Source: Terriglobales bacterium
GTDB taxonomy: Bacteria > Acidobacteriota > Terriglobia > Terriglobales > Acidobacteriaceae
Reading direction: 5' to 3'
NCBI GenBank assembly: GCA_025936825.1
Contig: JAICSO010000004.1
Location: 183,641-247,640 of the forward strand
DNA length: 64,000 nucleotides
Shown here: piece by piece, positions 1 to 11,041 of the stretch
Layout of the letters: every line of letters begins with the position of its first letter
Position numbering within the stretch: position 1 is the first letter of the stretch
Made by a program: the position numbers and the translations under genes
Notes under the pieces: model-generated
Seen by the model: only the letters and a program-made list of their open reading frames with translations
Told to the model about the DNA's origin: nothing
Database searches by the model: none

Positions 1-1275
1 TGAGCCGGGCTGAATGTCGGCGATCACGGTGGGCCGAATGAAGTAGCCGTCGCCAGCTTTCGTGTCGCGCTCGCCGCCAGTGATCAGGCGGCCATCGCGT
101 TTGCCGATCTCGATGTAGTTCATGATCGACTTCATTGACCCTTCATTGATCACCGCGCCCATGTAGACGTTCTCCGCGGGATCGCCAATGGGCATGCGCT
201 CGACCCGACTTTTCAGGCGTTCAAGAAACTTGTCGTAAATGCGTCCGTCAACAATTGCGCGGGAGCACGCGGAGCACTTCTGGCCTTGAAAGCCGAACGC
301 GGAAATTGCAACGCCTTCGACCGCGGCATCAAGATCGGCGTCGGCATCCACAACGATGGCGTCTTTGCCGCCCATCTCCAGAATGGTGCGTTTGATCCAA
401 ATCTGGCCGGGAGCGCGGTCGGCAGCGACTTTGTTAATGCGAAGGCCAACCTCGCGAGATCCGGTGAAGGCGATGAAGCGAGTTTTGGGATGAGCAACCA
501 CGGCATCGCCGAAGCTGCCACCAGCGCCGGGGCAGAAGTTCACAACTCCCTCGGGCATTCCGGCTTCTTCGAGGATCTCGACAAACTTCGCGGCGATTGT
601 GGGCGAGTCGCTCGACGGCTTCAGAATCACGGTGTTTCCGGAAACGATGGAAGCGAGGGTCATTCCTGCCATGATGGCGCAAGGGAAGTTCCACGGTGGA
701 ATGACAGCGCCAACGCCGAGTGGGATGTAGGCAATCTGGTCATGCTCACCGGGGAGTTGGACTGGAGCTTTGGCTCGCGAGAGCCTTAGCGCTTCGAAGG
801 CATAGAAGTTGCAGAAGTCGATCGTCTCGGCAATGTCGGCGTCGGCTTCTGCCCAATTCTTGCTCACTTCGTATACCAGGCACGCCATCAGTTCGAACTT
901 GCGCTCGCGCAGAAGCTCGGTGGTGCGGAAGAGCAGGGCAATGCGCTCGTCCCAGGAAGTGCGGCTCCAGCTTTCGAAGGCTTTGAGCGCGGCCTGCATC
1001 GCGGGCTCGACATGCTCTTTGCCGGCCTTCTGGTGGACGCCAACAACCTCAGACGGGCGAGCGGGATTTAGGGAAACAATCTTGTCCTGAGTGCGAACGC
1101 GGTGACCGCCGATGATCAGGTCGTACTCACGGCCGAGCTGGCTACGCACGTTGTTGAGCGCTTGGCGCATTTCGCGGGCGACTTCGCTGCGGGTGAAGTC
1201 GGTTGCCGGCTCGTTGCGAAAAACCGGTTCGTGGGCGTGAAGATGCGGGTGGACGGGGGCTTCAATGGTTGCCAT
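1..1275 (-). CDS. pruA: L-glutamate gamma-semialdehyde (1-pyrroline-5-carboxylate) dehydrogenase, 3' end cut by window
   Basis: Oxidises glutamate-gamma-semialdehyde to glutamate with NAD, the second step of proline catabolism, in the cytoplasm. The 425 residues present run from an ATG at 1275 to the window edge. They show the aldehyde dehydrogenase fold: PPWNFP near residue 193, the FTGS loop near 270, the general base in LEMGGKD (Glu300) and the nucleophile in GQKCSA (Cys334). The long N-terminal arm before the Rossmann domain is typical of stand-alone P5C dehydrogenases rather than betaine-aldehyde enzymes. A GAGG lies about 8 nt before the start. The C-terminal part (roughly 100 residues) lies outside the window. 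No proline dehydrogenase gene is visible here. A related aldehyde dehydrogenase is possible but less likely. Confidence 0.88.
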   Translation of the reverse strand, partial: MATIEAPVHPHLHAHEPVFRNEPATDFTRSEVAREMRQALNNVRSQLGREYDLIIGGHRVRTQDKIVSLNPARPSEVVGVHQKAGKEHVEPAMQAALKAFESWSRTSWDERIALLFRTTELLRERKFELMACLVYEVSKNWAEADADIAETIDFCNFYAFEALRLSRAKAPVQLPGEHDQIAYIPLGVGAVIPPWNFPCAIMAGMTLASIVSGNTVILKPSSDSPTIAAKFVEILEEAGMPEGVVNFCPGAGGSFGDAVVAHPKTRFIAFTGSREVGLRINKVAADRAPGQIWIKRTILEMGGKDAIVVDADADLDAAVEGVAISAFGFQGQKCSACSRAIVDGRIYDKFLERLKSRVERMPIGDPAENVYMGAVINEGSMKSIMNYIEIGKRDGRLITGGERDTKAGDGYFIRPTVIADIQPGS

Positions 1276-1402
1276 AGGAGAACCTCGGATAGGAAACATA
1301 ATTTTACACAGCGGGTGCAGATAAGCGCCGACCAAGTGGTCGGGGAATGTAGTTTCCTCTATCGACTGAATGGAATAACTTGCCCAGGCTAGATATAAAT
1401 TT

Positions 1403-1520
1403 CTCTGTGGCGTTCCTCTGTGAAACTCAGTGCCCTCTGTGGTGAGGATTTTTCTTGCGAGCTCGGCGAACAAAACCTTTACCACAGCGGACACAAAGTC
1501 CACAGAGGAACGCCACAGAG
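1403..1520. repeat. 118-bp element bounded by a perfect 20-bp inverted repeat
   Basis: The arms 1403-1422 and 1501-1520 are exact reverse complements, each containing CTGTGGCGTTCCTCTG. The interior holds weaker CCTCTGTGGTG / TACCACAG complementarity. It sits between the divergently transcribed pruA and perR, contains no gene, and resembles the mobile hairpin repeats scattered between genes of Acidobacteria. It could fold into a long stem in RNA or be a small non-autonomous mobile element. Confidence 0.65.
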
Positions 1521-1583
1521 GGGCGATTGGTAAAAACTAGGTCACTGTGAACGTTGGCTTCAGTGCCCATGCCAAACAGCCAT

Positions 1584-1622
1584 TTGACAAACAGCAGCTC
1601 TTCTTGTTTGATAATAGTTATC
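1584..1622 (+). promoter_or_regulatory. Putative perR promoter overlapped by a Fur/PerR-type operator
   Basis: A perfect -35 hexamer TTGACA is at 1584-1589, with -10-like sequence TTTGATAAT around 1607-1615. Over the -10 lies the inverted repeat GATAA-TAG-TTATC (1610-1622), which resembles an AT-rich Fur/PerR box. The best ATG for the regulator starts only 3 bases later, at 1625. A transcript from this promoter would therefore be leaderless or nearly so, and the regulator bound here would block its own promoter. This is sequence-based inference only. Confidence 0.5.
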
Positions 1623-1624
1623 CA

Positions 1625-2086
1625 ATGATAATTTCTGACTTCACCTCCCTCTGCCGCGAGCATGGCCTGGCGGCGACGCACCAGAGGAGGGTCATCTACG
1701 AGACGGTGATGTCGTTGGAAGGCCATCCCAGCCCAGAGCTAATCTACGACGCGGTCCGAAAAAAGATTCCATCCATCTCGCTGGCAACGGTGTATAAAAA
1801 TGTGCGGACTTTCCTCGAGAGCGGTATGTTGCGGGAAGTAAGCATGCATCACGGTTCCATTCGGGTGGAACCGAACGAGAGCGAGCACTATCACCTGGTT
1901 TGCACCCGTTGCCGCAGGATTCAGGACCTCGATCCTGAAGGCGTGCAAGTGCAGGCACTCACGAAAAAACGCTCACTGAAAGGCTTTCACGTCACCAGAA
2001 TCGCAGTGGATGTGCTCGGCATCTGCGCGGCCTGCGCTGGCAAGGAACGCGCAACCAAATCCAGGCGGAGAGAGAAACCATGTTAG
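1625..2086 (+). CDS. perR: Fur-family peroxide-type regulator
   Basis: Metal-dependent winged-helix repressor of 153 residues. The N-terminal half has the Fur DNA-recognition segment ISLATVYKNVRTFLESG. The C-terminal half has the HYH metal ligands and two CxxC pairs (CTRC and CAAC) that form the structural zinc site seen in PerR and Fur. It is read as PerR because it overlaps a peroxiredoxin gene by 7 bp and is followed by katG, but a Fur assignment cannot be excluded from sequence alone. The start was placed at ATG 1625 because homology begins there; a GTG at 1547 in the same frame would add 26 unconserved residues. No clear Shine-Dalgarno precedes 1625, consistent with leaderless translation. 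It is probably autoregulated through the palindrome at 1610-1622. Confidence 0.82.
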   Translation: MIISDFTSLCREHGLAATHQRRVIYETVMSLEGHPSPELIYDAVRKKIPSISLATVYKNVRTFLESGMLREVSMHHGSIRVEPNESEHYHLVCTRCRRIQDLDPEGVQVQALTKKRSLKGFHVTRIAVDVLGICAACAGKERATKSRRREKPC

Positions 2087-2625
2087 GTGTCGGCGATAAA
2101 TTTCCTTCGTATTCCTTGACCGCGACCGTGGGCAATGAGCCCGACCCGAAGACCGCGTTCAAAACCGTTACTGATCTCGATTATTCCGGCAAGTGGAAGG
2201 TGTATTTCTTCTGGCCCAACGACTTCACGCTTTTATGCCCGACGGAAATCGCGGGATTTGCGAAGGCAAGCAAGCAATTCCAGGAGCGTGAGGCGCAGAT
2301 ACTGGGTGGCAGCATTGATTCCGAATGGGTCCATCTCGCGTGGCGCGGCAGCAATCCTGATTTGAGGGATGTGCCGTTCCCGATGATTGCTGACATCAAG
2401 CGTGAGCTCTGCGGCCAGTTGGGCATCTTGGACCAAGCGGCCGGAGTCGCGGAACGGGCTACGTTTATCGTCGATCCGGATGGAGTAATTCGCTTTGTTT
2501 ATGTGACCGCAGGCTCCGTCGGCCGCAGCGTTGACGAAGTTCTGCGCGTTCTTGATGCTCTGCAGTCGGATGAGTTGACCCCGTGCAATTGGCACAAGGG
2601 CGAACCCACGCTGCAGGTGGCGTAA
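2080..2625 (+). CDS. AhpC/TSA-family two-Cys peroxiredoxin
   Basis: Cytoplasmic thiol peroxidase of 181 residues reducing H2O2 and organic peroxides. The peroxidatic cysteine is Cys53 in FTLLCPTE, preceded by the conserved Pro/Thr (PNDFT). The conserved arginine is in ERATF. A C-terminal Cys169 in TPCNW acts as resolving cysteine in the AhpC manner. The start overlaps the perR end by 7 bp, so translation is probably coupled and the pair forms one operon. No AhpF or AhpD reductase partner gene is in the window, so the electron donor is unknown. In the AhpC family proper, the ahpC symbol would be reasonable. Confidence 0.88.
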   Translation: MLGVGDKFPSYSLTATVGNEPDPKTAFKTVTDLDYSGKWKVYFFWPNDFTLLCPTEIAGFAKASKQFQEREAQILGGSIDSEWVHLAWRGSNPDLRDVPFPMIADIKRELCGQLGILDQAAGVAERATFIVDPDGVIRFVYVTAGSVGRSVDEVLRVLDALQSDELTPCNWHKGEPTLQVA

Positions 2626-2628
2626 AAA

Positions 2629-5186
<2,558 letters not shown>

Positions 5187-5189
5187 CTG

Positions 5190-6032
5190 ATGCGCGTCCT
5201 CATTTTCGGTGCCACCGGCATGCTGGGGAAGGCCCTCATGCGCGTGTGGACCGACGACGAAGTTACTGGCCTCGGGAGCGCGGATGCCGATATTCGCGTT
5301 CCCGAGCAAGTTCAAGCCCAAGTCGAGCGCGTCAAGCCTGACTGGATTGTCCTCAGCGCTGCGTACACAGATGTGGACGGTTGCGAGCTGAATCCGCAGC
5401 TTGCAAACGCCGTGAACACGCAGGGCGCCGTAAACATTGCGCGCGCGGCAGCGAGGTCGTCTGCAAAACTCCTGTTTGTCAGCACCGATTACGTTTTCGA
5501 CGGCAAGAACACGCAACCGTACGAGACAGATCATCCGCGGAATCCAATTAATGCCTACGGCGAATCGAAAGCCGCGGCTGAAAAGAAGACTCTTGAAATC
5601 CTGCCTGAAGCATGTGTTGTGCGAACGTCATGGCTCTTTGGCACCGACGGAAAGTGCTTTCCCGATACGATCCTGAAGCTAGCTGCCGCGCGTCCGCAAA
5701 TTGAAGTGGTGAACGATCAGCGGGGCTGCCCGACGTACACCGATGAACTCGCGGAGGTGGTTGTGCAACTGTGTCGTGGAAACGCACAGGGGATTATTCA
5801 CTGCACCAACGCGGGCGACTGCACCTGGTACGAATTCGCGCGGGAGATTCTCACGCTGGCCGGTTCGAGCACAAAAGTTCTTCCCACCACATCCGAGAAA
5901 TTTGTCAGGCCAGCGAACCGCCCGCGCTACTCGGTTCTCTCCTCGGCGAGTTTGGGGAAGTACGGAATCGCCATGAGGGCTTGGCAGCAAACACTGCCCG
6001 ATTACCTACTGCAGCGCGGGCCGGCAGCCTAG
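5190..6032 (+). CDS. rfbD: dTDP-4-dehydrorhamnose reductase
   Basis: Short-chain reductase of 280 residues that makes dTDP-L-rhamnose from dTDP-4-keto-L-rhamnose for surface polysaccharides. The Rossmann motif GATGMLG is at residues 7-13, the catalytic Tyr/Lys pair is in AYGESK, and the RmlD signatures STDYVFDG and RTSWLFG are present. It begins 3 bp after the katG stop, so it is probably read from the katG transcript. This is an odd pairing, since the rest of the rhamnose pathway (rfbA, rfbB, rfbC) is not nearby. A sequence-related sugar-nucleotide reductase with another substrate is possible. Confidence 0.88.
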   Translation: MRVLIFGATGMLGKALMRVWTDDEVTGLGSADADIRVPEQVQAQVERVKPDWIVLSAAYTDVDGCELNPQLANAVNTQGAVNIARAAARSSAKLLFVSTDYVFDGKNTQPYETDHPRNPINAYGESKAAAEKKTLEILPEACVVRTSWLFGTDGKCFPDTILKLAAARPQIEVVNDQRGCPTYTDELAEVVVQLCRGNAQGIIHCTNAGDCTWYEFAREILTLAGSSTKVLPTTSEKFVRPANRPRYSVLSSASLGKYGIAMRAWQQTLPDYLLQRGPAA

Positions 6033-6236
6033 TCCGGCTTCGAGCCCCAGGCCTCTCGCGCGGAGGTTCCGATCTGGCCCTAATTGGCTTGTTTCCCACT
6101 GGTTACGACCTCACTCCAAGGTAATTCCGATCTCCCCTGTCGATTCAAGGCTGAAGAAGCAAAGGGCCTTTACCTTAACGTTTTTGTAATCAGATGCCGT
6201 TACCTTCGTACAGAGACTGCTGAGCACTCTTGTGGG

Positions 6237-9200
6237 ATGATTTCGGCAATGGTCGCGTGGGGAAAAGTGGGCAGTCGTGTCGCGTGCGCTCTGGTCGCGC
6301 TGCTTGCAGTGTTGTCTGGATGCAAGCATGCCGAGCAGACCAGGATGCTAACGTTCCAGCAGATCTTCGCAGAGGATTCGATGCCCGCGAAGCACGGGGA
6401 ACGGGTGAGCACTAGCGGCGTCGTCCTGTACAGCGATCCCTTGTGGCATCTGTTGATTCTTCAAGATTCGAGCCAGGGAATCTATATCGAACCGCCAGCG
6501 AAGCAGGAATTTCATGCTGGGGACAAGGTGCGGATTACCGGCACGATAACTGATCCTGGGAAATTTCTGGAGAACCCGGAATTCCAGTGGATCAGCACCG
6601 GAGCGATACCGGCGCCGGCGGAGCTGGCGAGCGCTGCGCAATTTTCCGATTATCCGACGACATTTGCTCGTGTGCCCGCAGTCGTGCATTGGTCGGGAAT
6701 TCGCAACGGGCGCGTCATGGTTGAAGCTTATGCGGGCGACGGCCGGCTTACCGCTATTGTGTTTCCCGGAACTGGCGAGCACCTTCCGCGAGTCGGCTCG
6801 GAAATCAAGATCGCGGGCGTGACCGGCGTTTCTAACGATAACGGTGGGAACTTCCAGGAGTGGCGGTTGCTCACTCCGTCGATGCAGTACATCGATGTGG
6901 TCAAGCCCGGACCTCAGGACCCCTTTTCACTGCCGATCAGGCGACTGGCTGAACTCGATAGCAGCCAGAGAGGGAAACTGGTGCATGTCGTCGGAAAGGT
7001 GATGGACCGCGTTTCGTCGCTTCTTTTATCCGACTCCACGCACTCCGTGCCGCTGACGCTGAGGCGTCCGGTGCACGGCGACTTCGTCTCCGCGGAGGTA
7101 GTTGGCTTCTGGAACGGAAATCGGATTGAAGATGCAATGCTGCGTCCCACCGGCGAGTTGCTGGCGCAGAAAGGCGGCATCCGGACCATTGACGAGTTGA
7201 AGCACCTGAGTGTGGCAGAAGCGTTAACGCGCCGTCCGGTGAGCGTGCGCGGCGTGGTGACGTACTTCGATCCGTATTGGGGTTTGTTGTTCGTACAAGA
7301 CCGAACCGCGGCAGTGTTCGTGAATACATCGGGGCTCGACTTGCGGCTTAAGGCGGGTGATCTGGTGGACGTATCGGGCGTGAGCGGGCCGGGGGACTAC
7401 GCGCCGGTGATCCAGGATCCAGCCGTCAGTTTTGTCGGACACGGCGCGTTTCCACAGCCGTTGGTTGTCGATCCGGTGCAAAGCAATCTCTCGCTTGCGG
7501 ATTCGCGGTGGGCAAGATACCAGGGCGTTGTGCATGCGACGCAGGTTGTGGACGGCCATACAAATCTGAAACTTGGCGCCGGCGAAGCCGCGCTGAATGT
7601 GCAATTGCCGACTTTGATCGATGGAGAGAGTTTCCGAGACAAAGAGATTTCTGTTACCGGCACGCTCGGCATCATGTTCAACGAACGTCGCCAAGCTATT
7701 GGGCATGAGATTTTCGTCCCAGCTCCGGAATTTCTGCGCGTGGTCGGAACAGGTGGGAAGCCGAATCCGGAGAGCACGATTGCGATGCTGCGGAGATACT
7801 CGCCGGAATTTGACGAACACCACAGCGTGGGATTCCGCGGGCAAGTGGTTCTGAAGAGCGCTGCGAACACGTTTTTCGTTCAAGACGAGACCGCCGGAAT
7901 TCAGGTGAGAGCCGTCGGAGATTTGAATCTTGAGGTAGGCGACCGGGTGAGGGTTCGCGGGTTCTTGCGGCCCGGCGAATATTCACCTGCATTAGAAGAT
8001 GCGGTGATCGAGCGAGAAGGAGCGGGAACGCTGCCGCAGCCGGAACGCGTTTCCGCCAAGGCCTTAGACGAAGGCATGCACGACTCTCAGTTTGTGTCGA
8101 TCCTGGGAGTGCTGGCGGCGATCCGCCCGGGTGCGAAAAGCACGACTCTCGTCTTCAACGACAAAGGGAGCTACTTCGATGTCATTGCACCCGCGAATAA
8201 CGAGCTGAATTCGTTGCGGCTTGGCAGCAACCTGGAGGCGCGAGGAGTGTTCGAAGTCATCCTCGATCGCACCCACGTGCCATACACGATCAGCGGATTC
8301 GCGGTGGAGATCGACTCGCCACAGTCGCTCACGGTGATTAAGCCGGGGCCATGGTGGGACGCAGGGAAAGTGCGATGGGCGCTGGTACTCTTTGGATTTT
8401 TTGCGAGCGCGGCCGGGCTGTGGGCCACGATGTTGCGACGCAAAGTTCGTGACAAGACGCAGGCGCTGCAGACGTCGTTGGTGTCACAGCAAAAAGCGCA
8501 GCAGTTTGATCGCGCTCGAAACGAGATCCTTGAAAGCATTGCGCGAAATGCACCACTACCGGAGAGCATGGAGCGGTTGGCACTCGCGGTAGAGGAACAG
8601 ATTCCAGGCATGGTTTGTGCCGTAATGATGCCATCGGACGGGAAGTCTTTTCTCAACGGCAAGCCAGCACCAATGTTTATAGCCCCGGGACTCCCGGAGC
8701 GGGCGCAGCATACCGAGGCAATGACTGCGGTGCTGAACGCAGGCGTAACATCGGATACCTCACAGATTGCTGCGATGGATAGCGATCTGGTGCCCCAGTT
8801 GCTTGAAGCATTGCGGTCTTCTGGGACGAAGTTCGTGGCGGCACATACTTCGCCAGTATTTTCAGCCGCGGGAACGGTCAGCGGAATGCTGATCCTGTTC
8901 GCAAAAAGTGAGTTGCCGCTGCTGAGCGATCCAGATTCGCAGAATGTTCTACAGTCGGCCTCACGGCTAATTTCTCTGGCGCGTGATCATTGGTACATGC
9001 ACGAGCGGTTGTTGCACGAGGCGCGGCATGATGGGTTGACCGGCCTGCCGAATCGCGCGGTCGCAGAGGATCGGCTCGAGCAGGCGCTCGCCAGGGCGGA
9101 GCGTCGCAAGAAATGCTTTGCAGTCTTCTGCATCGACCTGGACGGGTTTAAAGGAGTGAACGATGAACTGGGTCACGATGCCGGAGACGAGCTGCTCCGT

Positions 9201-9560
9201 ACCGTTGCTGCCACGTTGCGGGGACGCATTCGGCACTCCGACACTCTGGCCAGAATGGGCGGCGACGAATTCCTGGCCATCATTGACGAATGCTCGAGCG
9301 ACGCAGCCGCACGGGCTGTGGCAAATTCCCTGATCGACTCATTGAAGTCGCCAATCACGCTCGAGGGGCGTCCCCTTGTCTTGTCGGCTAGTGTAGGAAT
9401 TGCAATGTATCCTGCGGACGGGCAGAATGCAGCGCAGCTGAAGCGCAATGCGGACCAAGCTATGTATCGTGCCAAGAACAATGGCGGAGGTCAGGGATGC
9501 TTCTGGTCGCGCGAACCGGAAAAGAGTACTCAAGCCACACGTAAAGCAACCCAGCCCTAA
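6237..9560 (+). CDS. Lipoprotein-anchored diguanylate cyclase with about seven OB-like periplasmic modules
   Basis: About 1107 residues. An N-terminal signal ends in the lipobox VLSGC. A periplasmic stretch to about residue 695 then holds roughly seven related 75-100-residue beta-rich units. These have the recurrent pattern xxGVVxxxDPxWxLLFVQDxxxGIxV followed by GDxVxVxGxxxPG, resembling OB-fold modules. Next come a transmembrane helix (WALVLFGFFASAAGLWAT), a coiled coil, a weak GAF-like region and a C-terminal GGDEF domain. The GGDEF active site is intact (RMGGDEF), with the inhibitory-site RHSD five residues before it, so it should make c-di-GMP with product inhibition. ATG 6237 (or 6249) is preferred because the lipoprotein signal follows. 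The ligand sensed by the modules is unknown; the lipobox plus internal TM helix is unusual. Confidence 0.8.
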   Translation: MISAMVAWGKVGSRVACALVALLAVLSGCKHAEQTRMLTFQQIFAEDSMPAKHGERVSTSGVVLYSDPLWHLLILQDSSQGIYIEPPAKQEFHAGDKVRITGTITDPGKFLENPEFQWISTGAIPAPAELASAAQFSDYPTTFARVPAVVHWSGIRNGRVMVEAYAGDGRLTAIVFPGTGEHLPRVGSEIKIAGVTGVSNDNGGNFQEWRLLTPSMQYIDVVKPGPQDPFSLPIRRLAELDSSQRGKLVHVVGKVMDRVSSLLLSDSTHSVPLTLRRPVHGDFVSAEVVGFWNGNRIEDAMLRPTGELLAQKGGIRTIDELKHLSVAEALTRRPVSVRGVVTYFDPYWGLLFVQDRTAAVFVNTSGLDLRLKAGDLVDVSGVSGPGDYAPVIQDPAVSFVGHGAFPQPLVVDPVQSNLSLADSRWARYQGVVHATQVVDGHTNLKLGAGEAALNVQLPTLIDGESFRDKEISVTGTLGIMFNERRQAIGHEIFVPAPEFLRVVGTGGKPNPESTIAMLRRYSPEFDEHHSVGFRGQVVLKSAANTFFVQDETAGIQVRAVGDLNLEVGDRVRVRGFLRPGEYSPALEDAVIEREGAGTLPQPERVSAKALDEGMHDSQFVSILGVLAAIRPGAKSTTLVFNDKGSYFDVIAPANNELNSLRLGSNLEARGVFEVILDRTHVPYTISGFAVEIDSPQSLTVIKPGPWWDAGKVRWALVLFGFFASAAGLWATMLRRKVRDKTQALQTSLVSQQKAQQFDRARNEILESIARNAPLPESMERLALAVEEQIPGMVCAVMMPSDGKSFLNGKPAPMFIAPGLPERAQHTEAMTAVLNAGVTSDTSQIAAMDSDLVPQLLEALRSSGTKFVAAHTSPVFSAAGTVSGMLILFAKSELPLLSDPDSQNVLQSASRLISLARDHWYMHERLLHEARHDGLTGLPNRAVAEDRLEQALARAERRKKCFAVFCIDLDGFKGVNDELGHDAGDELLRTVAATLRGRIRHSDTLARMGGDEFLAIIDECSSDAAARAVANSLIDSLKSPITLEGRPLVLSASVGIAMYPADGQNAAQLKRNADQAMYRAKNNGGGQGCFWSREPEKSTQATRKATQP

Positions 9561-9710
9561 ACGTTCCCTCGCTCCTGTCCTGGAGTCGCATTCGCAGCGC
9601 CAACTCACGAATCACAAGTGCATCCCGCCACCCCATACTTCGTGCTTGGGCAACTCTGTTAAAAGGCAGTGAATCGAAAGTCAGACTGTCTGACGTCGGA
9701 CGGAGCTTTC

Positions 9711-10988
9711 ATGTTCAAGCAGCTGCTGTCATTTTCCGGGATTGGTGCGCTGTTGCTGGCCGCCTCGAGCTGTGGAGGCGGTAGCGGGACCAGCAGCAAT
9801 CTTCAGCAGCCCCCCGGTAATCGGGTACCTCGGTCGGGAATTCAGCACCTCATTATTGTCGTGATGCAGAACGCATCATTTGACCATTTGTTTGGCACCT
9901 ACAGCGGCGTGAATGGGCTGGATCCCACCGCGCCTAGCTATAAGCAGGTGGATGGTTCCGGGAACACGGTGCAGCCCTCGTTGCTGACGAACCTGAGTCC
10001 TGCAGATCTGAATCACACTCAGACCAGCTACGTTACTGCGTATGACTCGGGAAAGATGGACAAGTACGCGTCGACGAATGGCGCAATCTCGATGGACTAT
10101 TACGACAACACCAGCATCGGAACCGCCGCGGATGGGCGAAAGTTCGGCGTGAATACGCTATGGGGATATGCGCAGCAATATGCGCTGGCTGACAATTTCT
10201 TCGCCGCAGCGATGGCGAGCGAGCCGAGCAACATGCTGTACATGACTTCGGCCGACGTGGGTACTGGAAGTGATCCGTACGGCTATCCGCAGGCAGATGC
10301 GTGCACTGCGGGGCTGTTTCAGCAGAACCAGTCAAATGGCGCGACCATCACGCCTCCGTTAACTTTCCCGAACGTCGGTGATCAGATGTCGTCAAAGAAC
10401 ATCACCTGGGGCTTCTACCAGGAGTGGTTTACGAACGAGCAGAACGGAACGTGCACACATTACGTTCCCCAGGAAAACCCCTTTCAATATTTTCAGACAA
10501 CGGCGAATGGTTCGAACGTGCAGAATTTCACCGTGTCGGGACTGCAGTCGATGTTGAGTTCGGGGTCGCTGCCGTCCGTTATGTGGGTGCAGCCTTCCCC
10601 CGGGCACAGCATGCATCCTGGACAGGGCAATATTGCGGATGCGATTGAGTGGCTGGATGATTTCGTGCAAGCGGTGAAAGGATCGTCAGAGTGGTCGAGC
10701 ACAGCGATTATTGTCCTGTGGGACGAAAGCGGCGGATGGTATGACCATGTGCCACCTCCTCAACTAAGCGGGACGATTGGGCTGGGCGCTCGAGTGCCAG
10801 TCATCGTGATTTCGCCGTTTGCGAAGACCGGATATGTTTCGAATCAGCAGATGGATTTTGTGTCGATCCTGCGGTTCATCCTGTACAACTGGGCGCTGGG
10901 ACCGTCGTCGGACCCGACGGCAGCGGCGCGAGAACAGCAGAGCGGTGACATCTGCGATCTGCTGACCACAAATTGCGGTGCGCCGTAG
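9711..10988 (+). CDS. Secreted phosphoesterase-family lipoprotein (phospholipase C / acid phosphatase type)
   Basis: 425 residues. The signal peptide ends with LAASSC (Cys21), suggesting lipidation after export. The phosphoesterase superfamily pattern begins at IQHLIIVVMQNASFDHLFG, where most family members have QENRSFD, so the metal-site Glu-Asn is replaced by Asn-Ala. Later motifs WDESGGWYDHV and GLGARVPVIVISPFAKTGYV are well conserved. Members hydrolyse phosphate esters or phospholipids in the periplasm or outside the cell. ATG 9711 is chosen over GTG 9669 because GGAG precedes it and the signal follows directly. A rho-independent terminator follows the stop. Because of the altered first motif, catalytic activity should not be assumed. 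Confidence 0.82.
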   Translation: MFKQLLSFSGIGALLLAASSCGGGSGTSSNLQQPPGNRVPRSGIQHLIIVVMQNASFDHLFGTYSGVNGLDPTAPSYKQVDGSGNTVQPSLLTNLSPADLNHTQTSYVTAYDSGKMDKYASTNGAISMDYYDNTSIGTAADGRKFGVNTLWGYAQQYALADNFFAAAMASEPSNMLYMTSADVGTGSDPYGYPQADACTAGLFQQNQSNGATITPPLTFPNVGDQMSSKNITWGFYQEWFTNEQNGTCTHYVPQENPFQYFQTTANGSNVQNFTVSGLQSMLSSGSLPSVMWVQPSPGHSMHPGQGNIADAIEWLDDFVQAVKGSSEWSSTAIIVLWDESGGWYDHVPPPQLSGTIGLGARVPVIVISPFAKTGYVSNQQMDFVSILRFILYNWALGPSSDPTAAAREQQSGDICDLLTTNCGAP

Positions 10989-11003
10989 AGTTTTTCATTT
11001 GGA

Positions 11004-11033
11004 GCCACGGTTGCATACCGTGGCTTTTGTTTT
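11004..11033 (+). terminator. Rho-independent terminator after the phosphoesterase gene
   Basis: Perfect 8-bp stem GCCACGGT / ACCGTGGC with a 5-nt loop (TGCAT), followed directly by TTTTGTTTT. It starts 16 bp after the stop codon at 10988 and lies between convergent genes. Confidence 0.9.
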
Positions 11034-11041
11034 GGGAAAGA

